A DNA stretch of 64,000 bases from Bactericera cockerelli (taxonomy: Eukaryota > Arthropoda > Insecta > Hemiptera > Triozidae), in NCBI GenBank assembly GCA_024516035.1, contig CM044956.1:2811501-2875500 (forward strand). Reading direction: 5' to 3'. Each line of letters starts with the position of its first letter. Within the stretch, counting starts at the first letter, position 1. The position numbers and the translations under genes are program-made. This document shows positions 41,572 through 52,114 of this stretch, in pieces. The notes below the pieces were generated by a model. The model had not been told where the DNA came from, ran no database searches, and was given only the letters and a program-made list of their open reading frames with translations.

Positions 41572-42190
41572 AAAATTCTATAGAAAGGACGCCACGGTAA
41601 ATACCTCACCGGTGACAAAGTGCCAGGTTTCATCTAGTCTCTGGTAAAGCCTGTTTTACAGAACAGAATAAGGACCAACTTCAAAAGATGGATATCATTC
41701 ATACAGGAACTATTTTTATTAAATTTATATTTTACTTATAATATTTTTCAACAAATCAATTTGACAATTCTGCCATTGAACCCTGAACATGAACTACATA
41801 ATGATGATCATACATAAAATACAATTAATTTAAGGTTTCACTGAGTTTTACGTCAATTTTCCCTGAATTAAAATCTGTGTACGTACTTACTGAATCTGTG
41901 TACGTAGTTACTGAACATATATTTTTACCAAATGGTACCAAAAAAAAAAAAAAAAACATCTGTATCTGTAACCAATACTGCAAAAATATTTGCTATTAAC
42001 TATTTCATTGAATTCTGTTTTTTCCTGAAGCAATTTCCCGAAGTTAGGTGTTGTGAAAGGAATGTAAAAGAAGTTGGAATATTTCATACATAGCTTGGGG
42101 CTACTATCAATAATATTACAAGTTAGAAAGTTAAACAAATAGACACCATATAAACTTGCTGCAAGTCATTTACGATGAATAAGGAATAAT

Positions 42191-42617
42191 GATTTTTTAA
42201 CAAAAAAAAATAACACTTAAAAAGGAAATAAAGCGTTTGGTGTATTTTAATATCTCCAAATAAATACTCTTTGTGTTAAACAACGGAGGACGCATACAGT
42301 TTCTTTAAAAAAAAGGTGATATGAGAGAAAACCTCAATTTGATGTGGCTCTTGTTTCATCGCTATGAATTGAATAAGTTTTTGAGACTCTTATCATGAAT
42401 AGCCCTGGTAGTTTCAGATGGAAAAAGTTTGGCAGTTTATGAGAGAGAAAGTTCAAGGATGAATACGTTTTAGGACATGCAATACTCTACACTTTATTTA
42501 TAATATTTCAGCATTTTCTGACAATTTTTGCATTTTCTTAGCAAAAATTGGAAAAAAATGACCCTTTCTTGGAAAAGTCTCGATGAGGAATTAACATACA
42601 GATGTATTTGAATACTT
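42191..42617. other. no recognised feature
   Basis: No family match or gene signal. Confidence 0.35.
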
Positions 42618-42740
42618 TTACCGACCTCACTAGCTTGATCGATAAGGCGGTGGACTTGTAACTTGGAGGTCAGTAGTTCAAGTCCCGGTTTCAGCGTACT
42701 ATGAGTAAAGCGAGTTTGAGTAGTTGTGATATTCGTTTTG
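42618..42740 (+). repeat. SINE A copy
   Basis: TACCGACCTCACTAGCTTGA, AAGGCGGTGGACTTGTAACT, AGTTCAAGTCCCGGTTTCAG and AAAGCGAGTTTGAGTAGTTG. Confidence 0.8.
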
Positions 42741-43199
42741 CGTATGAGTTGTACGTGTAAAGTTGCTAACAGAAAAAAGAGGAAGCTATCAGTCACTTGG
42801 AACTGGCCGATTTTTTCTCTAGTGTCACCGTCATTATCTTGACTTATTATATTACATCGTCATCATTACATAGAATGTAGTTTTTGTATCTTCATTTAGT
42901 TACCTAATGGTCCCCCAAGTAGGAGCGTCGTAAGATCCAAATGGTGATAACAATTGATATGATGTCAGATTCAATATTAAAGTGTCCCTCCATAAGGTCT
43001 TCACTCTATAGGTATTTGTCCTGATAGCTTTGATGTCTGATAGACATGAGTTGTTTATCATTCAGGAGTACCATAGCGCTTCGCTCGTCAAGTCAAAAGT
43101 AAGGAGACCCTACCCAGAGATACTGAATGCCACAGCACTCACAAAACAAAGTTTATTGGAAAAAAGGACTATAATATTGCAGACAAAAAAACTAGAATA
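42741..43199. other. no recognised feature
   Basis: Short frames only. Confidence 0.35.
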
Positions 43200-43415
43200 T
43201 GTGCACTGGTAGTCAAGTGGTTAACGCGCTAGTCTGGTAATCCAGGTAGCATAGGGATCCGTTGGTTCGAATCCCACCCAGTGCACGAATTTTTCCTCAT
43301 TAATTTGAGTTTGTGACCACATAATAAGACTCTGAGGGTTAGGTGGTAGAAAATGCTTTGAGCATTAACCTCGCCTGGTGGTTACCTTCCACTAAAGAGT
43401 ATTATTATTATAGAG
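43200..43415 (+). repeat. SINE B copy, full length and well preserved
   Basis: GTGCACTGGTAGTCAAGTGG, GGTTCGAATCCCACCCAGTG, TTGAGTTTGTGACCACATAA, AACCTCGCCTGGTGGTTACC and an ATT tail. The first and last bases of the head (TGCACTGG/CCAGTGCA) pair fully, as in a tRNA acceptor stem. Confidence 0.92.
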
Positions 43416-43499
43416 GAGATAAAATACTTTTTGAAGAGAGGTGCAAGATTTTTATTTAAGAGCTGGATATGGGTAGGTCTTATCAAAAGTTATTTTATT

Positions 43500-43685
43500 T
43501 GAATTCTCTAAGTCCTACTGTTCTCGAGATATCGTGTTCACGGACGGACGCACGGACCAATGGCCGAAAATAACTGTTTTGGTCTTTTGAGGCTATGATC
43601 GTCTAGAAATGTGAAAAAGCTGGCTGGGTCAGATTTTCAAGGAATACAGTACTCTCCTTATTCGACGAATACAATACTTAAAACA
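43500..43685 (-). repeat. repeat K copy
   Basis: GTTCTCGAGATATCGTGTTC, GCACGGACCAATGGCCGAAA and TGAGGCTATGATCGTCTAGA. Confidence 0.55.
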
Positions 43686-44404
43686 CGATTCGAGAACTTT
43701 TTTGAAAAAACACTTGTCGAAATAATTTTTACATCACGATAGGTATTTTTTGGGGATCCACATTTCTCCTGATGGCTGATAGACAAGAGTTTGACGATTC
43801 ATCATAACGACCATGACTATTTTAGAGTTTATCCATAGAAGATCTTAAACCAAGAAGTTTTTGATTGAATAGTGTGGGATAGAATGGACTTGAAAACGTG
43901 AATAAATGTCAAATTCACTGGAACGGTAAAATCAAAAACTTTTTTCCGTTTTTGTCTCATTTGGATGTCTTGAATGTTATCAGTAGTATAGACTGTATAG
44001 ATAAAGTCTTCATAGAGCACCATAAATCTATCATAATTATTTAGATGGTAAAAATATAGCTTGAATTTTGAAGAGAATATGTGAGTGAGTGGGCACAGAA
44101 ACATTTAGACAAATATTTTAAATAACTAACTCTCTTCCTAATTCTCTTCTGATTAGGCACATAATTAAATCTGTTTCTGATAATTCTCTATGGTACTTTC
44201 ACGATGAAATTTAAACTTTGTAAGTTTGTTTACTTTGAGAAGAGTGGTAAATTCTAAACATCAGTTTTTTTTGGTCGAGGACAAAGTTTGATCGAAACTT
44301 TTACCTCAAAACTGGATTTCGCGCAAATCACACATCTCCAGGTCCAATTTTATAAATTTAATAAATTAAATACATTTACCTTTACATTCATGTCATTCTA
44401 GAAA
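43686..44404. other. no recognised feature
   Basis: A 91-codon minus-strand frame (43829-44104) has no splice or family support. Confidence 0.35.
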
Positions 44405-44495
44405 CGGAAAAACTCGGTCAGAATTTTCCGCTCCTGCCGGGATTCAAACTCGCAAACTCTGGGTAAAGAACCAATGCTTTTAACCACGGAGGTAG
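44405..44495 (-). repeat. SINE F head fragment
   Basis: CGCTCCTGCCGGGATTCAAA, CTCGCAAACTCTGGG and ACCACGGAGGTAGCC. Confidence 0.55.
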
Positions 44496-44967
44496 CCATA
44501 TTAGGTAGTTGGTTTTGGGACAGATTTGTTACTCATGAGAGTCATGAGATATAGGTTTTGACGTCCCCATTACTTCTTTCTCCATGGGGTTTTAATTTAT
44601 TTTTCACACGTGCCCAAGAAGAGAAAAAGTTATAATAGATATATATTTATAATATGTATATATTTACTATAGATATATACTTATAATTTGTCTATATTTA
44701 TAATAGTTTCATACGCACGAGAAAACAATGAAAACTTTTTTTCTCTCTGATATGTTAATGAAGTAAAAAGGAGTTCTAGCAAAAGCAAAATTAATTAAAT
44801 ACTCCCTGTTTTTTTTAATTATTAAATTTAAAAGATGCACAGATTCCGAGCGTCAGTTAATCCCTGTAGTCTACTGCTTTCTTTTCCACATTGTAAATCA
44901 AAAAATTATACTTTCTTGAGAAGAAAAAATAAATCCCAACCCTTGCTCGAACTTAACTTTACGAGTA
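44496..44967. other. no gene; TA-rich local repeats
   Basis: 44630-44715 has repeated TATAGATATATA-type sequence. Confidence 0.4.
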
Positions 44968-45069
44968 TATACAGGGTGTCCCACCAAAGGTGGAGAATTT
45001 TATTTTTCAAAATTTCCATTAGGGGCCAAGAAATTTGAGTTGTGCAACTTTGATGGGACACCCTGTATA
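44968..45069. repeat. short TIR hairpin, TACAGGGTGTCCCA ends
   Basis: TATACAGGGTGTCCCACC at the left and TGATGGGACACCCTGTATA at the right. The interior CAGGGGCC-like segment matches the sequence before the motif at 26520-26545. Confidence 0.7.
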
Positions 45070-45309
45070 AAAAACTTACAGAAAACACGGAAATATTTAC
45101 ATACATTACTTCGTGAACTTTAGGGTGATGCTCTTTTTTTTTACCTATTATATTATTATATGCAACATTGTCACTGAGTACAATCACATTGGAGGTACTA
45201 AGTACAGTAAGTACCTGCTTCTATCTTTCTTACCTGTTATATATATTATGTGAGTATGATGCAACCATTGGTACACAATACATCAATTAAGATCAGTAAT
45301 TATTATGAA

Positions 45310-45795
45310 TATGTAACAACCAAGCGTGGCCGGTGCTAAGGATCCGAGGAACTGAAGCATCTCCGAACGAAAAGGAGAGGATTTTCTAAAGTTCTAGATC
45401 GTACACAATGAAAATCATCACACATATCCAGAATAATGCATACTTTTTAAGATTGACATGGTAAACAAACTGAAGGAGAACAAAAAGTACTATGAATGAG
45501 ATTGGAAAAAGTCTTATGATACTTTTATCTGAAGTTGTACTTTTATCTGAAGCAAAGAATTTCCATTGCAATTCTAAGAGAGAATGCGTATGGGCTTTGT
45601 GTCTGTATGGGCTTATTTTTGGCCCACTGCCAATCTCCTTTAAAAAAAGAGAGAATGCGGCAAGTGTCTTGGGCACCTTGCCGGCTGGTGAAGAATTTAG
45701 ATACTGAAAGAACGATTCTATAAATCCTATTTTAGTCCGGTTAATGTGGCTACACCCCTAAATTTTTCCCACCGGCCGTGCCTGGTACCAACATA
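45310..45795 (+). repeat. repeat I copy, longer
   Basis: CAAGCGTGGCCGGTGCTAAG, GGAGAGGATTTTCTAAAG, CGTACACAATGAAAATCATC, then about 220 bp absent from 7855-8115, then TTCTATAAATCCTATTTTAG and TGGCTACACCCCTAAATTTT. Confidence 0.6.
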
Positions 45796-46213
45796 ATATT
45801 AAAGACAGTGATTGAATCGTAATGATACAGAGAATTGTCGCGTGTAAGAGATTAATTGTTATCATTATTGATTGCAAAAATGCATTCGATTCATTGCACC
45901 ACGTACATGCGACGAATTTGCTACTTTGTATGTGACCGAGGTGAATCTGTCATTAGAAGATGAAATTGATAAGAGAGAAATGTTATGTTATCATCATTAT
46001 TTTTGTGCTAATCCCAGGTCCCAAGAGGTATGTTACATTGTTACATATTCTCGCTGGGGGGCGTAAACAGACACGGTGCCAGCTCGGTTAGGCTAAAGAC
46101 AATAACACAAGTCATTGCCGCCCTAAATGGGTTGGCGTTGGAAAGGACATTCAGCCGTGGAAGCAGGAGTGGACAGTCGGACATCAACCACAGCCACGAG
46201 GGAGAAGTTAAGA
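45796..46213. other. no confirmed gene
   Basis: An open frame at 45872-46027 ends at a good donor (GAG|GTATGT) but has no ATG and no acceptor, so it is not called. The 46201-46213 segment is the left target duplication of the next SINE. Confidence 0.35.
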
Positions 46214-46504
46214 AAGAAAAGAAAGAAATGTGTTTCTTTGTGTTATTATATCACAATTTTAGTGGGTAGCGCAGAATTATAGGACTTTTCCATATCATTA
46301 ATATCCCAATATCTTATTTTTGCCTATAATTCCGCCACTGGTCGCTGCTCACATTAAAGCAGCTACTCATTTTTCCTCACGAGGTATGAGTGGACCCCGA
46401 ACACCCAAGAACAGAGCAGAAAAAATCCTGTCCCGCTGGGGATCGAACCCAGTTCACCGTGCGTGCAATGCCTAGCGCTAACTTACTCTGCCACGGTGAC
46501 TTCT
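46214..46504 (-). repeat. SINE E copy, complete, with 13-bp target duplication
   Basis: GGAGAAGTTAAGA at 46201-46213 and again at 46505-46517. Between them: A/G-rich tail, TTATATCACAATTTTAGTGG, GCGCAGAATTATAGGACTTT, GGATCGAACCCAGTTCACCG and CCACGGTGACTTC. This fixes the family length at about 290 bp. Confidence 0.92.
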
Positions 46505-46564
46505 GGAGAAGTTAAGACAAAAGTGTGAAAGAAGAAGACACGAGTGACGTTATAATAACGCAAA

Positions 46565-46652
46565 TACAAATATGAGCCGCTCTTGGGACTTGAACCACCG
46601 ACTTTCAGGCTCTGAGTCCACTATCCTTTAACGATCAAGCTACTGAGGTAGT
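46565..46652 (-). repeat. SINE A head, inverted
   Basis: GGGACTTGAACCACCGACTT and AACGATCAAGCTACTGAGGT. Confidence 0.7.
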
Positions 46653-47024
46653 TCAGTCGGTCGGTCAGACCGTATAAACTAATTATTTACTTACTTTAGT
46701 TTCCGTGTCCATGTGTGATGTCCTGGTGGCAGGAGGATTGATATGGGTGAACCCTTTGGACGCCCAGAACCATTGTTCTGGGCTCCTTCCGTGTCCACTG
46801 TGTATTGTATGTATTTTGTGTACATGTGTAGTGTGTTGAAATTCAGCACTTAAAACTGAAGATTTTAAAAATATTTCTTAAAATTTGGTAGGTTTTTAAA
46901 ATTCAGCGAACTTTTATAATACACGACATTCAGACAGTTAAGCACATTACACGACCCTGGTATGATTTCGTAGTGTTTTGGCAGGATTCTAAAATGAGAC
47001 CCTGTTGTCTTGCATTAGTATTTC
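46653..47024. other. no recognised feature
   Basis: No family match seen. Confidence 0.35.
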
Positions 47025-47155
47025 TACACTTGAGAGCAACAAAAGCGAATCAAATTTTTTCCTCCACCAAATCTGCGATATCTTCGAAATTACTATTTCT
47101 ATCGAGTCGTAAGATATCTCAAAATGCTGTAAATTTTGTTTTCTACAATTTCATA

Positions 47156-47220
47156 TTTTTTTTTTTTTTTTTAAGTGGGGTTTAACGTCGCTTTCAACTG
47201 CCATGGTCATATCACGACGG
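47156..47220 (-). repeat. 5'-truncated SINE C insertion with 9-bp target duplication
   Basis: Poly(T), GTGGGGTTTAACGTCGCTTT and CATATCACGACGG between AATTTCATA (47147-47155) and AATTTCATA (47221-47229). The right palindrome arm (about 48580-48600) keeps the empty site. Confidence 0.9.
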
Positions 47221-47515
47221 AATTTCATAATTTGATTCTTAAAAAAACACCTACCAGAAGCCGTAAAATTCAAGAAAAACATGATTTTTTTATGTTTAAC
47301 AAAAGAAGTTGTAACATGAAAAATCAACAAGATTCATTCGTAAGAATGGTGAATCAGTATTTTGTGTTGTCTCCCCGAGCTTTAATCTCAGCATTCATTC
47401 GATTTGGCATTGACTGGATCAAAATAACCACAATACCTTGGGGCAACCTCTACCATTCTTCGGTGAGGGTGATCTTGAGCTCTGCTACAGTCTGGGGAGC
47501 CGGTATTCTGGCTCA

Positions 47516-48070
47516 AACACTTCGTTTGAGTCGGTCTCAAAGATCCTCGATCGGGTTGAGGTCGGGACTAAGAGAGGGCCAGTCCAAAGTGTCAATATTC
47601 TCCTCACCCAAGAACTCCCGAATACAGTTAGCCGCATGTGGGCGGGCATTGTCGTGCATGAGGAGGAACTGGTCGCCCATACTTTGAGCGAGAGGAACAA
47701 CATGGGTCTGCAGGATGTTATCAATGTATCTCTGACTGTTCAGGTCACCTCCCGCACCGCATGTGGTGAAAACCAATTCAGCCTTTCTTTCAGTTGAAAT
47801 CCTACCCCGCACCATACAGGAACCACCGCCGAAACTGACAGTTTCTGTGATGCATCACTCAGCATACCTTTCTCCCGCTCTTTTATAGACTCTTTTCCTT
47901 CTGTCATTACCAAACAAGCACACCCGGCATTCATCAGTGAAGAGAACAGAGCGCCATTGCTGGGGTATCCAATCCACGTGTTCTATGGCGAATCTGAGTC
48001 TCTTTCCCTGTGCTCTCTGGAGAGTTTGGGTCCATTTGAAGCTCTCTTTGGTTGAATTCCAGCTTCTCGA
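47516..48070 (-). pseudogene. Tc1 transposase, partial and broken
   Basis: Read on the minus strand in one frame: VLFTDECRV (first catalytic Asp region), then FGGGSCMVRG, then FLLMHDNARPHAA (second Asp) and DWPSLSPDLNPIEDL (third acidic residue). In-frame TGA codons after ERYAE and after NPIEDL (where Tc1 proteins have Trp) disable it. The N-terminal DNA-binding part is absent. Confidence 0.85.
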
Positions 48071-48292
48071 AGTCCTGCAGACCCATGTGGTTCCTCTCGC
48101 TCAAAGTATGAGCGACCAGTTCCTCCTCAGGCACGACAATGCCCGCCCACATGCGGCTAATTGTGTTCGGGAGGTCCTGGATGAGGAGAATATTGACACT
48201 TTGGACTGGCCCTCTCTTAGTCCCGACCTCAACCCGATCGAGGATCTTTGAGACCGACTCAAACGAAGTGTTTGAGGCATAATACCGGCTCC
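48071..48292 (+). pseudogene. second, inverted Tc1 transposase fragment
   Basis: Plus strand: LQTHVVPLAQSMSDQF, LLRHDNARPHAANC and DWPSLSPDLNPIEDL, then the same TGA as in the left arm. The shared stop shows that the inversion duplicated an already dead copy. Confidence 0.85.
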
Positions 48293-48717
48293 CCAGACTG
48301 TAGCAGAGCTCAAGATCGCCCTCACATAAGAATGGTAGAGGTTGCCCCAAGATATTGTGGTTATTTTGATCCAGTCAATGCCAAATCGAATGAATGCTGT
48401 GATTAGAGCTCGGGGAGACAACACAAAATACTGATTCACCATTGTTACGAATAAATCTTGTTGATTTCCCATGTTATAACTTTTTTTGTTAAACATAAAA
48501 AAATCATGTTTTTCTTCTTTTTTGACACCCTGTAGGAAAATTTGAATTTTACGGCTTCTGGTAGGTGTTTTTTTAAGAATCAAATTATGAAATTGTAGAA
48601 AACAAAATTTACAGCATTTTGAGATATCTTACGACTCGATAGAAATTGTAATTTCGAAGATATCCCAGATTTGGTGGAGGAAAAAGTTTGATTCGCTTTT
48701 GTTGCTCTCAAGTGTAT

Positions 48718-48810
48718 TTAATAATAATAACAACACTCTTTAGTTGAAGGTACAAGTTAAACACCGGGCGAGGTTAATGTTCAAAGCATTTTCTACCACC
48801 TAACCCCTAA
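48718..48810 (-). repeat. SINE B 3' part, left of nested element
   Basis: AATAATAATAACAACACTCT, CGGGCGAGGTTAATGTTCAA and TTTTCTACCACCTAACCCC. Continues at 51478 after the 2667-bp insertion. Confidence 0.88.
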
Positions 48811-49639
48811 GGCCCGTATTTTTGAACGACCCTAAAACAAATTTAGTGTGAGTGGTCCGGATACGCGTGCGCAGTGAATCATATCAGCCACAGAGACAGA
48901 ATTTATTTTGAACCTAAGTTTTGAACGCTTCTTACAAATCTTGAGCGCAGCTCAGCGCATGAGCAGAAACCATTTCAGCCAGAAAGATGTAGATATAAAT
49001 ATAAATAAACAACACGTTTCTTTGCATTTCCAATCAGCTGACCCTAAAAGTGAATGAAATTTGTTGAAATTTTGAAGTGTCGAAATTGGTCACTTTACAA
49101 TTGCCGGTGATTTCTCATCGGTATTTTTGAAATTCGTGAAGACACATTATAATATTTCTTGGAAGTGATTTTACTTCCTAACTATTATTGTATTTTATTT
49201 ATTTAGCAAATAGATAACCTTTTTAACAAATTTGTGATAATCCCTTATAATTATGCTGGCAATATTCGAGAAACAAACAAAACGCTAATTTTGCACCGCC
49301 AAGAAAGAAAGAAAGAAAAGCTTGTTTATATACCTACGTATATCCACGTATTTTCTTTGGGAAGACGAACATATTTCAAGAGATATCCTTAATTTTGAAT
49401 GGCCTAATAGAGCCTGAAAGACCTGAAGACATCTGATTAAGAAAAAAGTTTGCTAACAAGTAGTTTGGACAAACTAATTTACAATAGACATGTTGTATTT
49501 ATTGAAAGTTAAATATTTGTCATTATATTCTAAATATTAATAAAAAATATTATATGTATCTTTTAATCAAGTATATATGCAAAATAAAAATATTTTTACT
49601 GTACCCTCCTCATTATAGGACAAAGGTAGCATTTACCTA

Positions 49640-49845
49640 TCTCGTTTTTTTTCATATTACGACGGGGGTTTTACCCTGCGATCGTAGGAAACTCACAAAC
49701 CTTCTACCCACATTAACTTCAGCCAGCCTGGGTTGGGTCGAAATGCCCGCATCACGAAGTCTTCACCTGGACGTTGCTTAACTTTGGTGGTCCCACGAGA
49801 ACCGGTGCATTCACAGCGCCATCAACGCTGGCTCTATCTGGTTTA
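49640..49845 (-). repeat. SINE C copy
   Basis: ATTACGACGGGGGTTTTACC, CAGCCTGGGTTGGGTCGAAA, ATCACGAAGTCTTCACC and GTTGCTTAACTTTGGTGGTC. Confidence 0.8.
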
Positions 49846-49879
49846 TTTGTGATTTTATATCACAACGTATGTCGGTAGG

Positions 49880-50095
49880 TTGACGAAATTTCAAGTAACA
49901 TATTCATTTTTTATTCTCGTATGTCACAAGTGGTCGTCTCTACCAATACTCATTTTTCCACACCAGATATTAGTGAACCACGTAACATCCAAAATACAGA
50001 TATAAAAAAGTCTAATTCCTCCGGAATTCAAACTCAGCTCACTTCAATGTAAGTCTGGTGCGCTAGACCACTCGGACACTGTGACTCCTGACACC
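49880..50095 (-). repeat. SINE E-like copy, diverged
   Basis: GTCACAAGTGGTCGTCTCTA, TACTCATTTTTCCACACC and CCGGAATTCAAACTCAGCTC; head end GGACACTGTGACTCC. Confidence 0.5.
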
Positions 50096-50281
50096 GTCGA
50101 GCATAAAAAGTCTTTGAAGGGGTTGGGAAATCATGAATAATGAGTACATTTGGTAGATACCTGTGTAGAAAATAAGTAGAATGAAAACATTGAAAAGAGA
50201 ACATTGGATATGTGATAAAACAATTAATTAACATTTTTCTTTATTAATAAATTAATTCAATTATTGAACAATAGATAGCAC

Positions 50282-50445
50282 AGTCTGAGTTGGACCGGGA
50301 ATAGCTAGCATCAAGATTGTCCAAAATTTAAATGGTCACCCATCCGAGGCCTGAATTCGCTGGACGTTGCTTATCATAATCGACGGACCGAAAACTGGTG
50401 AATTCAACGTGCCATCGACACTAGTATCAACATTCAACGTGCCTG
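50282..50445 (-). repeat. SINE C copy with box C
   Basis: GGTCACCCATCCGAGGCCTG (box C region inverted), CGCTGGACGTTGCTTATCAT and CAACGTGCCATCGACACTAG. Confidence 0.75.
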
Positions 50446-50948
50446 TGAGATATAAATTGTAGGTACTTCTTTCGCTGAGAAGGCTGAGATCGGAATAGTA
50501 ATAATTATTTTCAATTTGGCTTCCATCTCGGAAAAAACTTGTTTAAATTCATAAAAAGGATAAAGAAATTTAAAACTATTAAACAAGAAGAATCACCAGA
50601 CAAAAATTATTTTTGAAAAGATTAGAAAATGTAAACAATAACACAGATGATTTTCACACAGAGGTGAAAATACCCTCTGTGTGAAATGGGCCATATTCAC
50701 AGAAAAATTGTAATTGCTCGTGAGGAAAGAAAATGTTTGCAAGCTTTATTTTTAGCTTTGTGATGTACATATACCTTTTACTTCCATAGAAACAAAAGCT
50801 TTTGATATTTGATAAAAGAAAAAACTCTTTATTGTACTCAAAACTTTTTTATTGTAGATCGAAGCAACTCCTTTGGATTTCGGAAGAAAAAGCATTTCCT
50901 TCTTTTGAATGGGGCCCAATATTGCGCCTGTGCGGAAACGGCATCGAG

Positions 50949-51368
50949 CACTGAGGTTATATAACATAGAGGGAACCCGATGTATCAAGATTTGCGTTCA
51001 AAAGGGACTATCAGCTGATTTCAAAATCAATGCCGGACTTGTAGTAATTTTTCCTTCGCGAAAGAGTGGGTACCTAAACTACCTAATTCTTCTGAAATAA
51101 TATTTTTACTATTTTCATACTTACATATTAGTAATTTCTGTCTTTCTTCCTCTTTTACTTTCCTTATTTTCTACTTATTATGTAGTAATATAAGAGTTGG
51201 TATCTGACGTGAAAATTAAAGATGTTTAGATGTCCGCCTTTACATGAAGTAAACAAAAAATTCAAATAAATTGAACCAATCAGAAGCCGGGATTTGTTCA
51301 AAGTTGGACGCATAAATTTGTTCAACTCGAGATAGGTAAGGTTCCCTCTATATTATATGATCTCAGTG
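50949..51368. mobile_element. hAT-like MITE, 420 bp
   Basis: TIRs of 29 bp (26 matching) beginning CACTGAG and ending ATAGAGGGAACC. Flanks GCATCGAG and GAATCGAG are an 8-bp duplication with one mismatch. The terminal CACTG differs from the usual hAT CAGTG, so superfamily is tentative. Confidence 0.65.
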
Positions 51369-51477
51369 GAATCGAGAGATTCATAAGTCACAATTTATAT
51401 ACTTAATTGGCCAAAAAATTTCAAAATCCCGACGGTTGTCCCTAAAGTAGTTTTAGGGACGTTCAAAAATACGGGCC

Positions 51478-51613
51478 TAAGTCTTGTTATTATGTGATCA
51501 CGAACTCAAATTAATGAGACAAAATTCATGCACTGGGTGGAATTCGAACCAACGGATCCCTACGCTACCTGGATTACCAGACTAGCGCGTTAACCACTTG
51601 ACTACTAGTGCAC
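51478..51613 (-). repeat. SINE B 5' part, right of nested element
   Basis: TTATTATGTGATCACGAACT, GAATTCGAACCAACGGATCC and TTAACCACTTGACTACTAGT, GCAC. Completes the copy begun at 48718. Confidence 0.88.
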
Positions 51614-51774
51614 GTTTCATATTCACTATTGACTGTTCAGTTCTACGTGGGGGGTGAAGCATGACATGTACAACATCATCTTATTTTTCCAATATTCATG
51701 CAACCATACATTCATCCCACAGCTCAACTGAATACATAATCATTAAAATATGAGCAATTGAGCATGATCTAGAA

Positions 51775-51962
51775 CAGGGGTTCCCAAACTGTGGTCCGCG
51801 AGAAGGTTTCAAGTGGTCCGCAAGGTGGTCAATAAAGAAAAAAAGAAGAAAAAAAAAAAAAAATGTCCTAACAAAGAAAAAAATATCCTCTAACTTTTGT
51901 TAGAAGTACCTACCTTTTCACGTACCTTTGGTTCGTGGCTTGAGGAAGTTTGGGAACCCCTG
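51775..51962. mobile_element. hAT MITE, 188 bp, with perfect 8-bp TSD
   Basis: CAGGGGTTCCCAAACT at both ends in inverted orientation; ATCTAGAA at 51767-51774 and 51963-51970. These ends are a classic hAT signature. A-rich interior without coding capacity. Confidence 0.93.
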
Positions 51963-52114
51963 ATCTAGAATCAGCTTTCTTACTAATGATAATCTCACAG
52001 CCTGACTTCAATACTGCTACTAGCATATTATTTACAAATAAATAAATTACAAAAATTACAAATTACTACTCGCTATTGAAGAGCTACTAAATTTACCAAT
52101 AGTTGTGAAATCCA

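Larger units (their letters stand above)
37085..42190 (-). repeat. segmental duplication, copy 2
   Basis: Counterpart of 30540-34410. Extra length is explained by insertions: SINE F and poly(T) in intron 2, SINE B with a LINE tail in intron 1, and the 40853-41650 block upstream. Confidence 0.8.
47027..48714. mobile_element. Tc1-derived foldback (palindromic) element
   Basis: Starts CACTTGAGAGCAACAAAAGC after TA (47025-47026) and ends with the inverse before TA (48715-48716). Arms of about 640-690 bp (47027-47715 and 48076-48714) are inverted copies of the 3' half of a Tc1-type transposon, separated by about 360 bp of single-copy transposase sequence. Both outer ends are thus the same Tc1 end. 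Confidence 0.85.
48811..51477. mobile_element. PIF/Harbinger-like non-autonomous DNA element, 2667 bp
   Basis: TIRs begin GGCCCGTATTTTTGAACG at both ends and continue with CCCTAAAAC. TAA lies on both sides (48808-48810 and 51478-51480), the 3-bp TWA duplication of PIF/Harbinger. It splits a SINE B copy, which gives the exact boundaries. No transposase or Myb ORF is present; the interior has SINE C and SINE E-like copies and a hAT-like MITE. Confidence 0.8.

Noticed and set aside
45872..46027. Open frame with protein-like composition ending at a donor GAG|GTATGT
   Set aside because: It opens with TTG right after a TGA and contains no ATG or acceptor site to start an exon; one good donor is not enough.
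49554..49781. 75-codon ORF inside the PIF/Harbinger-like element as a transposase remnant
   Set aside because: It lies over a minus-strand SINE C copy and shows no DDE or Myb motif.
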